Source of the DNA: Pomphorhynchus laevis
Lineage: Eukaryota > Acanthocephala > Palaeacanthocephala > Echinorhynchida > Pomphorhynchidae
Direction: 5' to 3'
Assembly (NCBI GenBank): GCA_012934845.2
Contig: WNNJ02001349.1
Location: 1 to 64,000 of the forward strand
Length of the DNA: 64,000 bases
Under the pieces are notes generated by a model. That model was given only the letters and a program-made list of their open reading frames with translations. It made no database searches and was not told the DNA's origin. Below, piece by piece: positions 19,341 through 30,802 of the stretch. A program made the position numbers and the translations under genes. The first letter of the stretch is position 1. Every line of letters starts with the position of its first letter.

Positions 19341-19850
19341 GAAGGGATCGCTTTGTGTGAATCATTCAGTGCTGTAAATACTGTCGCCTCCGAGTACAAG
19401 TTGAGAAGGTGAGGTATATAAGTTTTTGAGAACGGTAGCCATTGAGGGAGCAATAAATTTCATGTTATGCAGGACGGCAATCCGATTCATGGAATTGTCG
19501 CGTTCTTGGCGTCTATTGTTAATATGCATCTATCATGTCCCTTCTCGAATTCCTCACGCAGCGAATTAATTGTAAATTCAATACCCCCGCGTGTTCATGC
19601 ACATAATTGTTCGTTACCTGCCACATCCTGAATATCCGGTCTTATCTTGGATAATATCGTTTTAGAGATTATACGTATTGCAACATCGCAAACGCCAATG
19701 GGTCTAATACCTAGATTGTTTTGCTCAGAGTGATAAGTCTACTTGCGGTAAATGCTTCAAGAGCTTCGGGACATATATCTTCAGTTGCTAATATTTTACC
19801 GAAATATGTAAGTGATCTTGTTAAAGTTTGAGAATGAACTCTAAAGCGAC

Positions 19851-20587
19851 TCAGATGTTGATTACAATCGTAGACTCTAATTCGGATGGACCGGTCCCAC
19901 CTTTCGTTCTTTTAGCTGCGCGCATAATATCCGCCGCTTCGATATCGCTAAATTCAACTGGGTGATGAGGTTGTATATTTGGAAGATGATACTGTAAGAG
20001 CACTTTTTGATCAGGAATCTTGGCAACTGGGTGTAGATCCTGCAGAATTTCTCTGAATGATCTTCCATTAAATAAAGAGGCCGGCTTTAGGGCAACAGAT
20101 GAAAACATTTCTTCCAAGACAGCTGTACTAACCTGTACTTTACATCGACTTAATAAACAACAGTAGCCTTTTTTCCAATCTTCATGGGGGATTTTCGTTA
20201 CGCTTTGAGCTAATTCCGACTGTGAAATAGATTTGGTTTCCATTACAGTACTGTTTGATAAATATCGGTCGGATTGTCAAATGAGGCATTATCGTGTATG
20301 ATGCCTCCATTGATGGGCATCCTGATAGAGTTTACTTCATTATTGGCTCGGTCACTCCTTGTCAGAACGTGATCATTAAAATGTGTTACTTGACCCTCTT
20401 GTGACAGAGTGATGAAGTCGTACCTTTTATTTGAGCAGTTTGGTGCCCTGCAGTTTGTGTTAGAACGTTTTGCCTTGGCACATTCACATCCTTTGCACTT
20501 GGCCGCCTGCCCGTTACAAGTGCAACAAAGAAATATGTTCGAGGGTTTTCCTTTAGTCATTGACGTACTGCTTGAACTGCACACCAC
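19851..20587 (-). pseudogene. D-1 N-terminal Cys-rich finger and pre-RT region
   Basis: Two adjoining open pieces. The first (20243-20587) has CCTCNGQAAKCKGCECAKAK followed by C..C..PNCSNK, a dense cysteine cluster that probably binds zinc and nucleic acid. D-2 has the same cluster (CCECNGQSAVRKGCKCAKAG). The second (19851-20243) ends with MRAAKRTKGGTGPSELES, the usual entry to the RT (GPSGLD-like). Between them is an acidic linker. They meet at 20243 in different frames. Confidence 0.72.
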
Positions 20588-20640
20588 GGGAAATGACCTG
20601 GGCGTACGGCTTCGTTGTAATTATAGTTTCGTCAATCGTC

Positions 20641-20879
20641 AATCTCGTCAATTGTAAGTAGCCAGTAATTGTAAGAATTTATTCGTATAATTAGCTTGAA
20701 CACAACTTTTTGTATGCTATTTATTGTGTGCTTAACCTTTTTAATTTTTTTTAATTTTTAAAATTTTTTGCCTAATTTTTTTTAATTATTATTAAATAAT
20801 AAGGCATTTCTTAAATAAACTAACAACCACTAAAAGTAACTAAAAAGGAGACATTAGAAAAACAACCACAATTCAGATA
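20641..20879. other. AT-rich spacer between D-1 and C-2
   Basis: A stretch of T-rich runs and then AACTAACAACCACTAAAAGT. It may include the 3' tail of C-2. No gene is seen. Confidence 0.4.
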
Positions 20880-21825
20880 TGTCCAACCAAATCAAGCAAA
20901 TAGTCTCGATAATATCGTCACGGCCTCAGGTCCAGCAGGATCTAAGCCTTCCAGCCAATCCAAAACCCTGCTTTCCGACTGAACCACCCGGGGTCTTTCA
21001 ACTCCGAAGAGTCCAATTGAGGCGGACTATGCTCGGTAATCGCGAGATGAGGAACTTGAGAAACCTTAATCTTTGCTCTGGGCGACGTCCTCTCCAAAAG
21101 AAGGCTAAGCCTGAGATAGCCCAAGTACCCCAGAGGCACACTTGGGTTTTCCAATTCAATGACAGATACTGAGCCCATTTCAGGGCCCACCTAGCTTTCT
21201 TCAGGATACGTTTAAGTCTATCCAAGTCAGCTTTAGCCAACTAGTTCACCGTAACAGTGAACCCCAGGTATTTTACTCGACTTGTGATGGTAGGGAGTGG
21301 TTGATTAGTCAATATGGAAGATAGAGCGGAGAGTGCTTGTCTCTTTTATTTTTTCTTTGTCACAGGGGCGCCATGAAAGACAACAACCTGCGATTTTGAT
21401 GAATTTAAAATAAGATTGGATATTGGTAACTGATATTTTAATCTTAAAAAGAAACAGCTGATGTCCGAGACTACATCTTTGCACCTGCATCCATAGAACA
21501 GGACTGTTGTATCATCAGCGTATACCACTATATGTTGTTCGCGTTTAAAGTTTTTTGTAAAGTTCAATGGAGACAGCAAGATAGAAGATTAAAGAAAGTG
21601 GAGAACCTTGATGCACACCTGTAATAGGGTAGAACTGACGTGCATCAGAGTCGTATCCATAGAAGAACCGCTTGGTGTACAGCAATATCTCCACTCTGTT
21701 AAAAATTATCGCAGGTAACCCAAGGGACTTGAAAGAAGAGATAACAAAAGGAATAGAAATGCGGTCAAATGCAGCAAAGTCAAGAAAAACAGCCACAGCG
21801 AATTTTGCCGCAACCATTATATCGC
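20880..21825 (-). mobile_element. LINE C-2, 3' part of the RT region
   Basis: Minus-strand C-family sequence from the RT first-Asp region (AVFLDFAAFDRISIPFVISS) through GVHQGSPLS, VVYADDTTVLFYG and YLGFTVTVN to the end of ORF2 (QRLRFLKFLISRLPSIVRL). It has several frame breaks. On its 5' side it is fused directly to D-2, and one open frame (21545-21886) runs across the join, giving a chimeric reading with the D-type ISLPYRFGGL box followed by C-type RT. That chimera is a product of the rearrangement and not a gene. Confidence 0.8.
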
Positions 21826-23440
21826 AGACGGTCAAACCACCGAATCTATATGGCAATGAAATTAGTTTCTTAAGATCCCCGTCCACCCTATCTAAACCGA
21901 GAATTTTTGTATCAATCGTCCATACAGAGCATCATTTACATGATCAATCCATGACTGCTGAACCATGCAAGTTCTTAACACGTACGACCATTGATGTTGT
22001 ATTGCTTTGATCAGCAACAAATATGCAGCAAACGAGTTACATGATGATACCTTTGTCAGCTTTTCGATTTGGCTCATCCATTTTACAACTTCTATTTCAA
22101 CTTCTTGCCGTTATAGAATGAACTGCGATCTCCGTACCAACCTTATGTCCTGCACACAGTTGAACAGCTCTACAAACTGATGTGATATCATCTCTAATGT
22201 GCCCAATTATCACTCTGCCAATAATCCTTCGTAAAACCTCGTCGATTCCTATAGGTCGAATTCCTGGCTTTTTGTCTAGTGGAGTCAATCGATTTACGGT
22301 GTATGCTTCCAGAAGATGTGATTCAACTCTTTCTGTGGAAATATTGATTGCGAAATTACATAACGCATCAGCAAGTTGCCTTGATTGCATGCTAAACGAT
22401 GTCAAAAAGTGCCTTCATTCGTCTGAGTCCACACCTGAAAGTCCCGCTGAACCGCGTGTTTTCTTCGCTGCTTTAATGACATCGTTAGGACATATACTCA
22501 AAAACCTTAAGGTGTGATGCTCAGTGCAGCCTCTCATGAGATACCTCAATACATATTTGCTATCTGTCGGCGATGCAATCGGGTGCATATCCTTTAAGTG
22601 TTGCAGTACCGTAATATCATCAATCATGATATCCAACGAGAAAACTCCACTCTGCGTTTCTCCATTGTACATATGCGACGCTTTATTTATTTTCCCAGCC
22701 TTACATGTCTAATAATTTTATGTTCATCTATTGAATGTTTGTTATCGTAGTGTTCAATGCCTTCGATTCTTCGTTTTTGTAAAAATCGTGCCTCTGATAC
22801 AAGGTCACTTAATTTGCCACAGTTCCTTAGTTGAATTCTCCTCTCAATTGTCTTGCGAACATAGCTAATCTTACGTGTTTCTATTAGCTGCAATATTAGC
22901 TGACACAATACCGTTGCTCTCTATAATTCAATAGCTTCTAAAAATTCTTTCTTTAAGAAAGATTCAAAGCAGGCGGAAAGGATCGATATAGACTCACATT
23001 TTCGCATTACACAAAGGAAGATGTAAATGATTGGGAATCCAATGAATTCCCTTCTGGTATATAACTTCTATACCGCACTCTAACTCCTGAACATTTGGTG
23101 ACCATAAAATGAAAACTAGAGGAGCTGCATTGTATACGCAATTTTTAATCAATGCAATGATATTTAACTCTGCACTCTTCGTGAAACCGCATATACTTCT
23201 GTTTCTACAGTTTTCAGCACTCCAGTCGATACAAGAATTACCTGCTTTCGCACATTTGCACCCCTTGCGAACAGCAGACTGTCCGTTGCATTCGCAACAT
23301 CGTGGTTGATATGCAGGCTTTCCTCTCGGCATAGTGGTCTGTTTCAATAGGCGACTATATGTAGTTATAATTCTGTAATTTGTTTTAATTTGTCGTTTCT
23401 GCTCAGTGCATTTTTATTCTCTTTGAATGTATGTCAGATT
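21826..23440 (-). mobile_element. LINE D-2, restriction-like-endonuclease type, 5' half
   Basis: Minus strand, in order: the Cys-rich N-terminus (22994-23347: CCECNGQSAVRKGCKCAKAG), a linker (22687-22908), pre-RT (22415-22672: VIKAAKKTRGSAGLSGVDSDE), RT motifs (22097-22405: RLTPLDKKPGIRPIGIDEVL, AVQLCAGHKVGTEIA) and the thumb (21892-22077: KAIQHQWSYVLRTCM). The FADD region is missing between 22097 and 22077. The element then breaks off into C-2. At least four frame changes are present. Being close to D-1 in the same orientation, it might be a separate insertion or a rearranged half. Confidence 0.78.
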
Positions 23441-23515
23441 TGAGTGAAGCAAGTGAAACTGAATTGATTGTAATCAGTTGAATAATCTGTTGAGTTTGCA
23501 CAGTTTCAAAAAACA

Positions 23516-24850
23516 TGTCGAGTAACAAGCGCGTCGGAGGTTCAAAAGATTCTAGTTTTTGCAATTTTGGTGCAAAAAAAAGCTGTTTTTTTTTCTCATG
23601 GAAAAGAGGATATTATAGCTGTTCCAGACATTCTAACCACCGATCAAGACAACTTTATGGTCAATAGTAATACTGTGGTAGCATACTATATGGCAGCTAA
23701 TATGAATTCTTCTCAATCAATCAATTTAGCGATGGAAAATGATACTTTGGATAAGGTAATTCCAATTATTAACTCTACCAACCACGTGAGTACCGTTTTT
23801 GTTCCTTCTATCGAAAAAGGGGAACTCCCCCTATTAAAAAACTACAAAACTTATCTATCATTACTTCAACAAAGCCGGTAGAACGTCATTTACTATTCAA
23901 CATTTTTCTGAGAAAGTTCACATTAGAATACCCTGGAAGGGTTCTATTTAACAGTATAAAAATCTTCAATAATTCGATCAGAGTATCTTTTACTACACAT
24001 GATCTCATGATCGCATATAAAAAATTTTTTGATTCATTTCTTTCTAACTCTGGAACAATGGAAATTAAGCCTATACAGGCAACAGTTAAAATCAACAACT
24101 TTCCGACATTTCTAGAACAACCTGATCTAGAGAATTTAAAGAAGCTTTACAAACTTTCTACAATCAGGCCTTTAAAATCAAAAACAGGGGAGGCGCTTCA
24201 GGTAGCCTTCACCTCCTGTGATCTCAAAAATGCTCAGATCCTTTGCTTGAACACAGTTAACCCCTTTATGGGGTATAACCTGAAAGTTATACCCCATAAA
24301 GGTATAACTTTGAGGTTATACCTTTAAAGTATAAAAGGTATAACCTCAAATGGTTATAACCATTTGAGTTATACAAATGATTATATAATTATATAATCAT
24401 TTGTATAAATGATTATACAAGTGGGGGCATTGGGCCTCCACTTGTAAGGAAGAAAGGTGTTGTGGGGTATGCTCAAAGGCAGACTGTCCTTCATTGGTGG
24501 AGGACATCAAATGTATTGAATCCTCTATATGCAAGAATTGTGGCGGTGACCACCCAGCGTGGTCCCGTCGTTGTCGATCCTTTATGGAATACAGGAATAG
24601 GCACTCTGCCTCTCCCTCCGAGTCTAAATCTTTTGTCAAAGCAGCGTCGGATCCACCTGTAAACGATAGAATGTCGAATAAAGATATCTTATTTTTATTG
24701 GACAATAATAAGAAAGTAATCCTTGCTCATTTACAGCAAATGATTCCTCCCTTGATTGGAGCGTTTCTGGCTGCTCCGTCTTCCCCTGGAGTTACAGATA
24801 CACCTAAATCAAAGAAGAGATGCGGGTCCGCTCGGACGGTTCCCCCTTAA
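23516..24850 (+). pseudogene. C-3 ORF1 (gag-like), broken by a hairpin chain
   Basis: The likely start is ATG at 23516. A slippery run of A and T near 23575-23595 moves the frame. Pieces at 23567-23881 and 24007-24327 match the ORF1 of C-5 (KGELPLLKN against EGELPPVPK, and PIQATVKINNFPTFLEQPDL). The protein should reach MGYNL and then the first CCHC knuckle. Instead 24263-24446 is a series of inverted repeats, and the reading resumes at HQWGHWA, CKNCGGDHPAWSRRC and the C-terminal region ending near 24850. ORF1 proteins of this type coat the element RNA. Confidence 0.7.
24263..24446. repeat. Chain of six or more overlapping perfect inverted repeats
   Basis: Successive palindromes share arms. 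Arms are 24263-24279 with 24286-24302 (17 bp), 24301-24308 with 24315-24322, and 24309-24325 with 24334-24350 (17 bp). Then come perfect palindromes at 24345-24368 (24 bp) and 24371-24406 (36 bp), and finally 24416-24424 with 24437-24445. The block sits inside C-3 ORF1 where other copies have about 50 bases of ordinary coding sequence. Confidence 0.92.
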
Positions 24851-24999
24851 ATAAAATGGGTAAGCACCTTTACGGCCTGGGAGATGAAGATATCGCCCAG
24901 GGTGTACTGACCCCTGATAGGGCTGGTGGTGGGAAGGGCAACCTTCCCACTCCTGGCTCTGTCTAGGTCGGCTACTCCCGTCTCAACTAATCTATCACA

Positions 25000-26300
25000 A
25001 TGGTGAGGAAGCCCGAGCCTTTTTCACTGAATATTATTCAGTGGAATTCGGGAGGTGCTTCTGCCCTTAGGCTTTTATCTGGTCGAGACGCAGATGTTAT
25101 AGTCCTTCAGGAGACGCGGTCTATCCGTCTCCCCCAGGACATTACTCGATTTATCCCTAAGCACATTTATACCCACTATACTCCGTATATAACCCCGCCT
25201 CACTCCTCTTCATCTCAAGGACTCTTGACCTTAGTTAAATGCTCTTTAAGGTCTTCCCTCATTTTAAACTTCTCGTGTCCAGCCCTGTCTTGTTTAGTTA
25301 TAGCACTCGTTAAGAACGGTAAACGCCTCAGTCTAGCCAACGTCTATATTCGTCCGGGAGAGATTCACAAGAACCGTGACCTCCTGGATGGGATAATTGA
25401 TGGCGGCTATGACATAGTACTTGGTGACTCAACGACAGAACTGGTCGTTGGATTAATGCAGCACTTCGCAGAGCCAGGAACGGTTATCTTATTCATAAAC
25501 CACCGTCCCCCTCCTTTCATTGCACATCAACGAATTCTCTCCTCGACTTATTATTGCTCCATGAGAAGTAGTTGCTTAAACCCTTCTGCACATAGCAATC
25601 GCGGCAACATCTGTCCACCTCTCATGACCTGATTCGTTGGCGGATAGAAGAGGATTCCCTGCTTCGTAGAAGATTCCACTTTGATCCCATCAGGGTGGCT
25701 GTCTTCCGAGCAGCTATCCAACGCTTCCCCCGAATTGGCAATGAGAGTTTAACCGGATTTAATTCCTATCTCTCTTCGCAAGCCACCGCGATTTTATCGA
25801 CTACCTATAAAGGTCACATTTTCAGTCCCACTCCGACAAAACTCAGGGTCCTGTCCAAACTGCTGCATCTCCCTAACCTCTCTTCTTATGCCAAACAGAC
25901 GCTCTCGATAGAATACTGGCGTACCAGATACTGGTTCCAGCTGAGCAAAGATAAGTCGAGCATTGCTCGTCTAAACCCTTCTCAGTCTTCCTTCTGGACG
26001 ATATTCAAGAAAGAGAAGTTTGTTTGTTGGAAGGATAGAGCATCTGGGTGGATCGGAAGTATTGGTCTTGATAGAGTTTTGGAAGAGTCACTATTCCTAC
26101 ACAACTATCGAGCCACTCAATCACCGCAACCAATCCCGCCTTGGGGAGACTTCAGGAGTAGAGATATATCAGTTCCAGATATTCTCAATGCCTGGGGGCC
26201 TCTTCCGGGCACCTCCAAAACTGTCGCTCCACTCTCTTCTCGTGTCTGTCAGCTTTTGACAGACGATCAAAGAAGGGAGGTGGCCGTCACAATGCTATAA
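25000..26300 (+). pseudogene. C-3 ORF2 endonuclease and linker
   Basis: Starting at ATG 25000: FSLNIIQWNSGGASALRLLS, VIVLQETRS (catalytic Glu region), NVYIRPGEIHKNRDLLDGI and IVLGDS. The box that should read LGDFNDRTGRW is lost to a single missing T near 25427, after which the protein reads out of frame to 25632. The linker resumes at 25695-26300 (FPRIGNESLTGFNSYLSSQA, FWTIFKKEKFVCWKDRA). TAA at 26298-26300 interrupts the frame just before the RT. Confidence 0.75.
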
Positions 26301-26315
26301 GCCACCCCATCCGAT

Positions 26316-27386
26316 GTGGCCGGCATCAACATTAGCCGTAGAATTTTTATTCTAAAGAAATATCCGGTCTCATGTCCTAAAGACCTGCGGCCCATTTCGA
26401 TTCAAAATTCCCTCGTTTCGATCTACGAAAAAGCGCTTGCGCGTAGAATCCGCGACCATTTAAGTAGGCGTAACTTAATCCCACCTGGTTTCCATGGGTT
26501 CGTCAAAGGTCGCTCGGTCCATTCAGCAGTAGGTGAAGTGCATCAGTTCTGTCGGGAGAATAGCCATCAACTTGCTGTGGCTGTTTTCCTTGACTTTTCT
26601 GCTGCATTTGACCGCATCTCCATTCCTTTTGTTATCTCTTCTCTCAGGTCCCTCGGGTTGCCTGCGAGAATTGTTAACAGGGTGGAGATACTGTTGTACA
26701 CCAAGCGATTTTATTACGAAGACGACCCTGATGCGCGTCAGTTCTACCCTATTACGGGTGTGCCTCAAGGTTCACCTCTTTCTCCTGTCTTGTATCTTGC
26801 TGCCTCCATAAACCTCTTTAAAATATTTAAGCAGCGTGATCAACGTCTAGTGGTGTACGATGATGACACCACAGCCCTGTTCTCTGGACGCAGATGTAAG
26901 GACGTAGTCTCCCACAACAGCCGTTTCTTTTTAAGATTAAAAGACCAGTTACCCAGGTCCAATCTTATTCTAAACTCCGCCAAATCGCAGGTGGTTCTCT
27001 TTCATGGCTCCCCTGCGACGAAGCAAAAGTTTAAGAGACTAGCACTCTCTGCTCTTGCCTCCTTATTTGCCTCTGATCCACTCCCTACCTTCACAAGTCG
27101 AGTAAAATACCTGGGGTTCACTGTTTCGGTGAACTGGTCGGCGAAAGCTGACCTGGATAGACTTAAACGTATCCTGAAGAGAGCTAGTTGGGCTCTGAAA
27201 CGGGCCCAGCATCTGCCGTTGAATTCGATTACTCAGGTGCGCCTCTGGGGCACTTGGGCTATCTCGGGATTAGTCTTCTTCTCTAGAGGACGTCCCCCAG
27301 AGCAAAGACTAAGGTTTCTTAAGCTCCTCATCTTTCACTTACCCAACATAGTCCGCGCTGACTGGTCTCTTCGGGGGAAGGGGTGA
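26316..27386 (+). CDS. C-3 ORF2 reverse transcriptase
   Basis: An open stretch of 356 codons. Motifs are SCPKDLRPISIQNSLVSIYE, GFHGFVKGRSVHSAVGEVHQ, AVFLDFSAAFDRISIPFVIS (first Asp), ITGVPQGSPLSPVLYLAASI and VVYDDDTTALFSG. The catalytic box here reads YDDD where C-5 has YADD, a single-base change. The end is YLGFTVSVNWSAKADLDRLK and an Arg-rich tail. It is in the same frame as the linker before it, separated by the TAA at 26298-26300. Confidence 0.85.
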   Translation: MAGINISRRIFILKKYPVSCPKDLRPISIQNSLVSIYEKALARRIRDHLSRRNLIPPGFHGFVKGRSVHSAVGEVHQFCRENSHQLAVAVFLDFSAAFDRISIPFVISSLRSLGLPARIVNRVEILLYTKRFYYEDDPDARQFYPITGVPQGSPLSPVLYLAASINLFKIFKQRDQRLVVYDDDTTALFSGRRCKDVVSHNSRFFLRLKDQLPRSNLILNSAKSQVVLFHGSPATKQKFKRLALSALASLFASDPLPTFTSRVKYLGFTVSVNWSAKADLDRLKRILKRASWALKRAQHLPLNSITQVRLWGTWAISGLVFFSRGRPPEQRLRFLKLLIFHLPNIVRADWSLRGKG

Positions 27387-28404
27387 AAGACCCCGGGTGG
27401 TTCAGTCGGAAAGCGGCGTGTTGGATTGGTTGGGGGGGGCTCAGATCCCCATGGATTTGAGGCCGTAACTTGGAAGACTGAAGTTTCTGGAACTGAAGAT
27501 TGAATGTTGTTGTGCGATTCGATTTGTCTAACTATATGACTTGACTTAACTGTTTGTTGTATTGCATGCTTGTTATTTATTATTTAATAAAATCGTTGTT
27601 GTTGAGTTTGCACAGTGACGGACGATCAAAGAATTCAGTTTTATTAACGAAAATGGACAATACTGCTATGGAAATAAGCATTCTTCAAGGGAAAAAAGAT
27701 TTTTAAGGTATTTCTTCGTCAATTCAAGACAAAAAGGTTAGTGGCTCTTATGTTGATGAGAATTTTGGGGAATTACTTCACCCGATCCTCAAGATTCCAA
27801 ATTTGGGAATAATCAATTTAAAAAGCCTTTAGAAAGACATGTCCTTTGCTACCCAGGACCTACTGGAGAGCTTTGAGAGGTACTTCGTCGCAAACTTCTG
27901 CGACATTGCTGAATTTGAGGGGAAACCTATTATGGCCTCACTAAAAATAAGTAATCTTTCTACACAGATGGAGGAAGAAGACATCCATCTTATTAGTAAG
28001 ACTTACAAGATAAAAAAACGTACGCCCCCTGTTGGGGAGGAACGGTCTACCAATTAATGTTGGATTCTGCTCCGCTGCGACGGTTTCTGCTCCGCTGCGA
28101 TGGATCAGCGCTTGGTTTCGTTTCAAAGATAGGAACAAGCGTTGATAGCGGCCTCTATTTCAAATCTAGTTGTGAATCCAGAACTTCATGTTTCTTCACT
28201 CAAGACCTCGAACAAAAGGGGGGCCTCTGCTCACGCCGTCCCCCAATCAAGATTGGAAAGTTGATCAGGCAGAAACAATGGGGAAATGATGATACTGCCC
28301 AGGGGCAAGTGCCAACCCTAGATGTGGCTAGCGGTAGGAAGGGAAACCTTCCTGCTTCTAGCTCTGTCTAGGCTGGCAATCCCCTATCCAACTAATCCAT
28401 CACA

Positions 28405-29280
28405 ATGCAGAGTACTCGTGAGCCTTTTTCACTGAATATCCTTCAGTGGAACTCGGGAGGAGCTTCTGCCCTTAGACTTTTTTCTGGTAGAGATGCAGAT
28501 GTTATAGTCCTTTAGGAGACGCGGTCGACCCGTCTCCCCCAGGACATTACTCGATTTATTCTAAAGCATATCTGTTCCCACTATACTCCGTACATAACCC
28601 CACCTCACTTCTCTTCATCTCAAGGACTCTTGACCCTAGTTAAGTGCTCCTTAAGGTCCTCCCTCTTGCTAAACCACTCATGTCTAGCCCTGTCTTGCTT
28701 GGTAATTTCACTAAGTAAGAACGGTAAACGCTTCAGTCTAACCAATGTCTATATTCGTCCAGGGGAGATTCACAAGAACCGTAACCTCCTGGATGGTATT
28801 ATTGACAACGGTTATGACATGATACTAGGGGACTTCAACGACAGAACTGGTCGTTGGATCAATGCAGCACTTCGCAGAGCTAGGAACGATTACTTTATCC
28901 ACAAACCACTTGCCCCCACCTTTCATTGCACATCAACAAATTCTATCCTCGACATTTTACTGCTTCACTCGAGGTGGTTGTTAAAACCCTCTGCACGGAG
29001 CAGTCGCGCCAGCAATTGTCCACCTCTCATGACCTAATTCGTTGGAGAATTGAGGAAGATATGTTGCTTCGAAGGAGGTTTCACTTTGATCCAATCAGAG
29101 TGACCTTCTTTCAAACGGCTATCCAACTCTTCTCCAGAATAGGAAATGAGAGTCTGACCGAATTTAATACCTACCTCTTTTCGCAAGCTACCGCGATTTT
29201 ATCGACTACCTATAAGGGTCGTATATACAGTGTTCACACTAGGGATAGCGTGAACATTGCTCGCTTTAATCCTTCTTAGT
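28405..29280 (+). pseudogene. C-4 ORF2 endonuclease and linker
   Basis: Frame from ATG 28405: FSLNILQWNSGGASALRLFS, VIVL with TAG at 28513-28515 in place of the Gln codon, ETRSTRLPQDITRF, then an open part from 28630 to 29037 that keeps the intact box MILGDFNDRTGRW and LDILLLHSRWLLKPSARSS. The linker continues at 28926-29279 in a second frame. Part of the linker near 29225-29250 is lost compared with C-5. Confidence 0.75.
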
Positions 29281-29550
29281 CTTACTTTTGGAAGATTTTC
29301 AAAAAGGAAAAGTTTGTTTGTTGGAAGGATAGGGCATTGGGTTGAATAGGTAAGGTAGGCCTTGACAAAGTTTTGGAGGAGTCAATAGCCCTGCACAACT
29401 ATGGAGCCACTCAATCACCTCAACCAATCCCGCCTTGGTGTAACTTCAGGAGTAGGGATCTATCTGTTACGGATATCCTAAAACTCATGGGGTACACTCA
29501 CGGGCACCTCCAAATCCGTTGCTCCACTTTCTTCTCGGGTCTGTCAGCTT

Positions 29551-30802
29551 TTGACAGCTGAAAAGAGAAGAGAGGTGGCCGTCACAATGCTTTTAGCCTC
29601 TTCATCCGATGTAGCAGGCATCAATATTAGTAAGCGTGTTTTTATTCCTAAGAAAAAATCCTGCTCATGCCCTAAAGATCTGCAACCCATTTCGATTCTA
29701 AATGCCCTCGTGTCGATTTACGAAAAAGCGCTTGGGCGTAAAATCCGCGACCACCTGAGTAGGCGTAATTTGATCCCTCCTGGTTTCCATGGGTTCGTTA
29801 AAGGTCGCACGGTCCATTCAGCAGTAGGTGAAGTGGAACAATTTTGTCGGGAGAATAGCCATCAACTTGCTGTGGCTGTTTTCCTTGACTTTTCTGCTGC
29901 ATTTGACCGCATCTCCATTCCTTTTGTTATCTCTTCTCTCAGGTCCCTCGGGTTGCCTGCGAGAATTGTTAACAGGATGGAGATTCTGCTGTACACCAAG
30001 CGATTTTACTATGAAGATGACCCTGATGCGCGTCAGTTCTACCCTATTACGGATGTGCCTCAAGGTTCACCACTTTCTCCTGTCTTATATCTTGCTGCCT
30101 CTGTTGAACTCTTTAAAATATTAAACGCGAACAACGTTTAGTGGTATATGCTGATGATACCACAGCCCTGTTGTCTGGACGCAGGTGCAAAGACATAGTC
30201 TTGGACATCATCCGTTTCTTTTTAAGATTAAAAGACCAGTTACCCAAGTCCAATCTTATTTAAACTCCGCCAAATCGCAGGTGGTTGTCTTTCATGGCGC
30301 CCCTGCAACAAAGCAAAAGCTCAAGAGATTAGTACTCTCTGCCCTCTCTTCCATTTTGATTAATCAACCACTCCCTGTCTTCACCAGTCGAGTTAAATAC
30401 CTGGGGTTCACTGTTACGGTGAACTAGTCGGCTAAAGCTGACTTGGATAGACTTAAACGTATCCTGATGAAAGCTAGGTGGACCCTGAAATGGGCTCAGT
30501 ATCTGTCATTGAATTGGAAAACCCAAAAATGCCTCTGGGGTACTTGGGCTATCTCAGGCTTAGCCTTCTTTTGGAGAGGACGTCGCCCAGAGCAAAGGTT
30601 AAGGGTTCTTAAGCTCCTCGTCTCTCGTTTACCCTGCATAGTCCGTACCGACTGGACTCTTCGGGGGTGGGTGAAAGACTCCAGATGGTTTAGTCGGGTC
30701 GGCATGTTGGATCGTTTGGAGGGGGCTCAGATCCCCATGGATTCGAGGCCGTACATGCAGGGAAGACAAAGAAGAAGATGCAAAGAAGATATTATTGCCT
30801 GA
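29551..30802 (+). pseudogene. C-4 ORF2 reverse transcriptase, broken
   Basis: The first part (29551-30141) has SCSCPKDLQPISILNALVSI, FVKGRTVHSAVGEVEQF, AVFLDFSAAFDRISIPF and ITDVPQGSPLSPVLY. The YADDTTALLSG box lies near 30145-30180 in another frame. The C-terminal part follows at 30185-30427 and 30443-30802 (MDRLKRILMKARWTLKWAQY). The frame changes and a stop near 30427 make this copy dead. Confidence 0.78.

Larger units (their letters stand above)
18050..20640 (-). mobile_element. LINE D-1, restriction-like-endonuclease type
   Basis: The best-spread D copy, minus strand. It holds an N-terminal Cys-rich region (20243-20587), a pre-RT region (19851-20243), RT and thumb (18666-19340) and the C-terminal end of the endonuclease domain (18177-18524). 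The Cys/His cluster and first half of the endonuclease are gone, replaced by a 150-bp LINE A piece (A-5). The 3' end near 18050-18080 carries GTTACCCGCAAA (+ strand), also found beside D-3 at about 39720, and so marks the family end. Several frame breaks separate the pieces. Confidence 0.8.
23489..27600 (+). mobile_element. LINE C-3, Jockey-group-like, nearly full length
   Basis: The 5' end is set at GTTGAGTTTGCACAGT (23489-23504), because the same 16 bases start C-4 at 27601. Order: ORF1 with one surviving CCHC knuckle region, ORF2 with APE endonuclease and RT, then a 3' tail ending ATTTAATAAAATCGTTGTT. No RNase H domain is seen, which favours Jockey over I. ORF1 is interrupted by the chain of hairpins at 24263-24446. 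ORF2 has about two frame breaks. C-4 follows with no gap. Confidence 0.85.
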
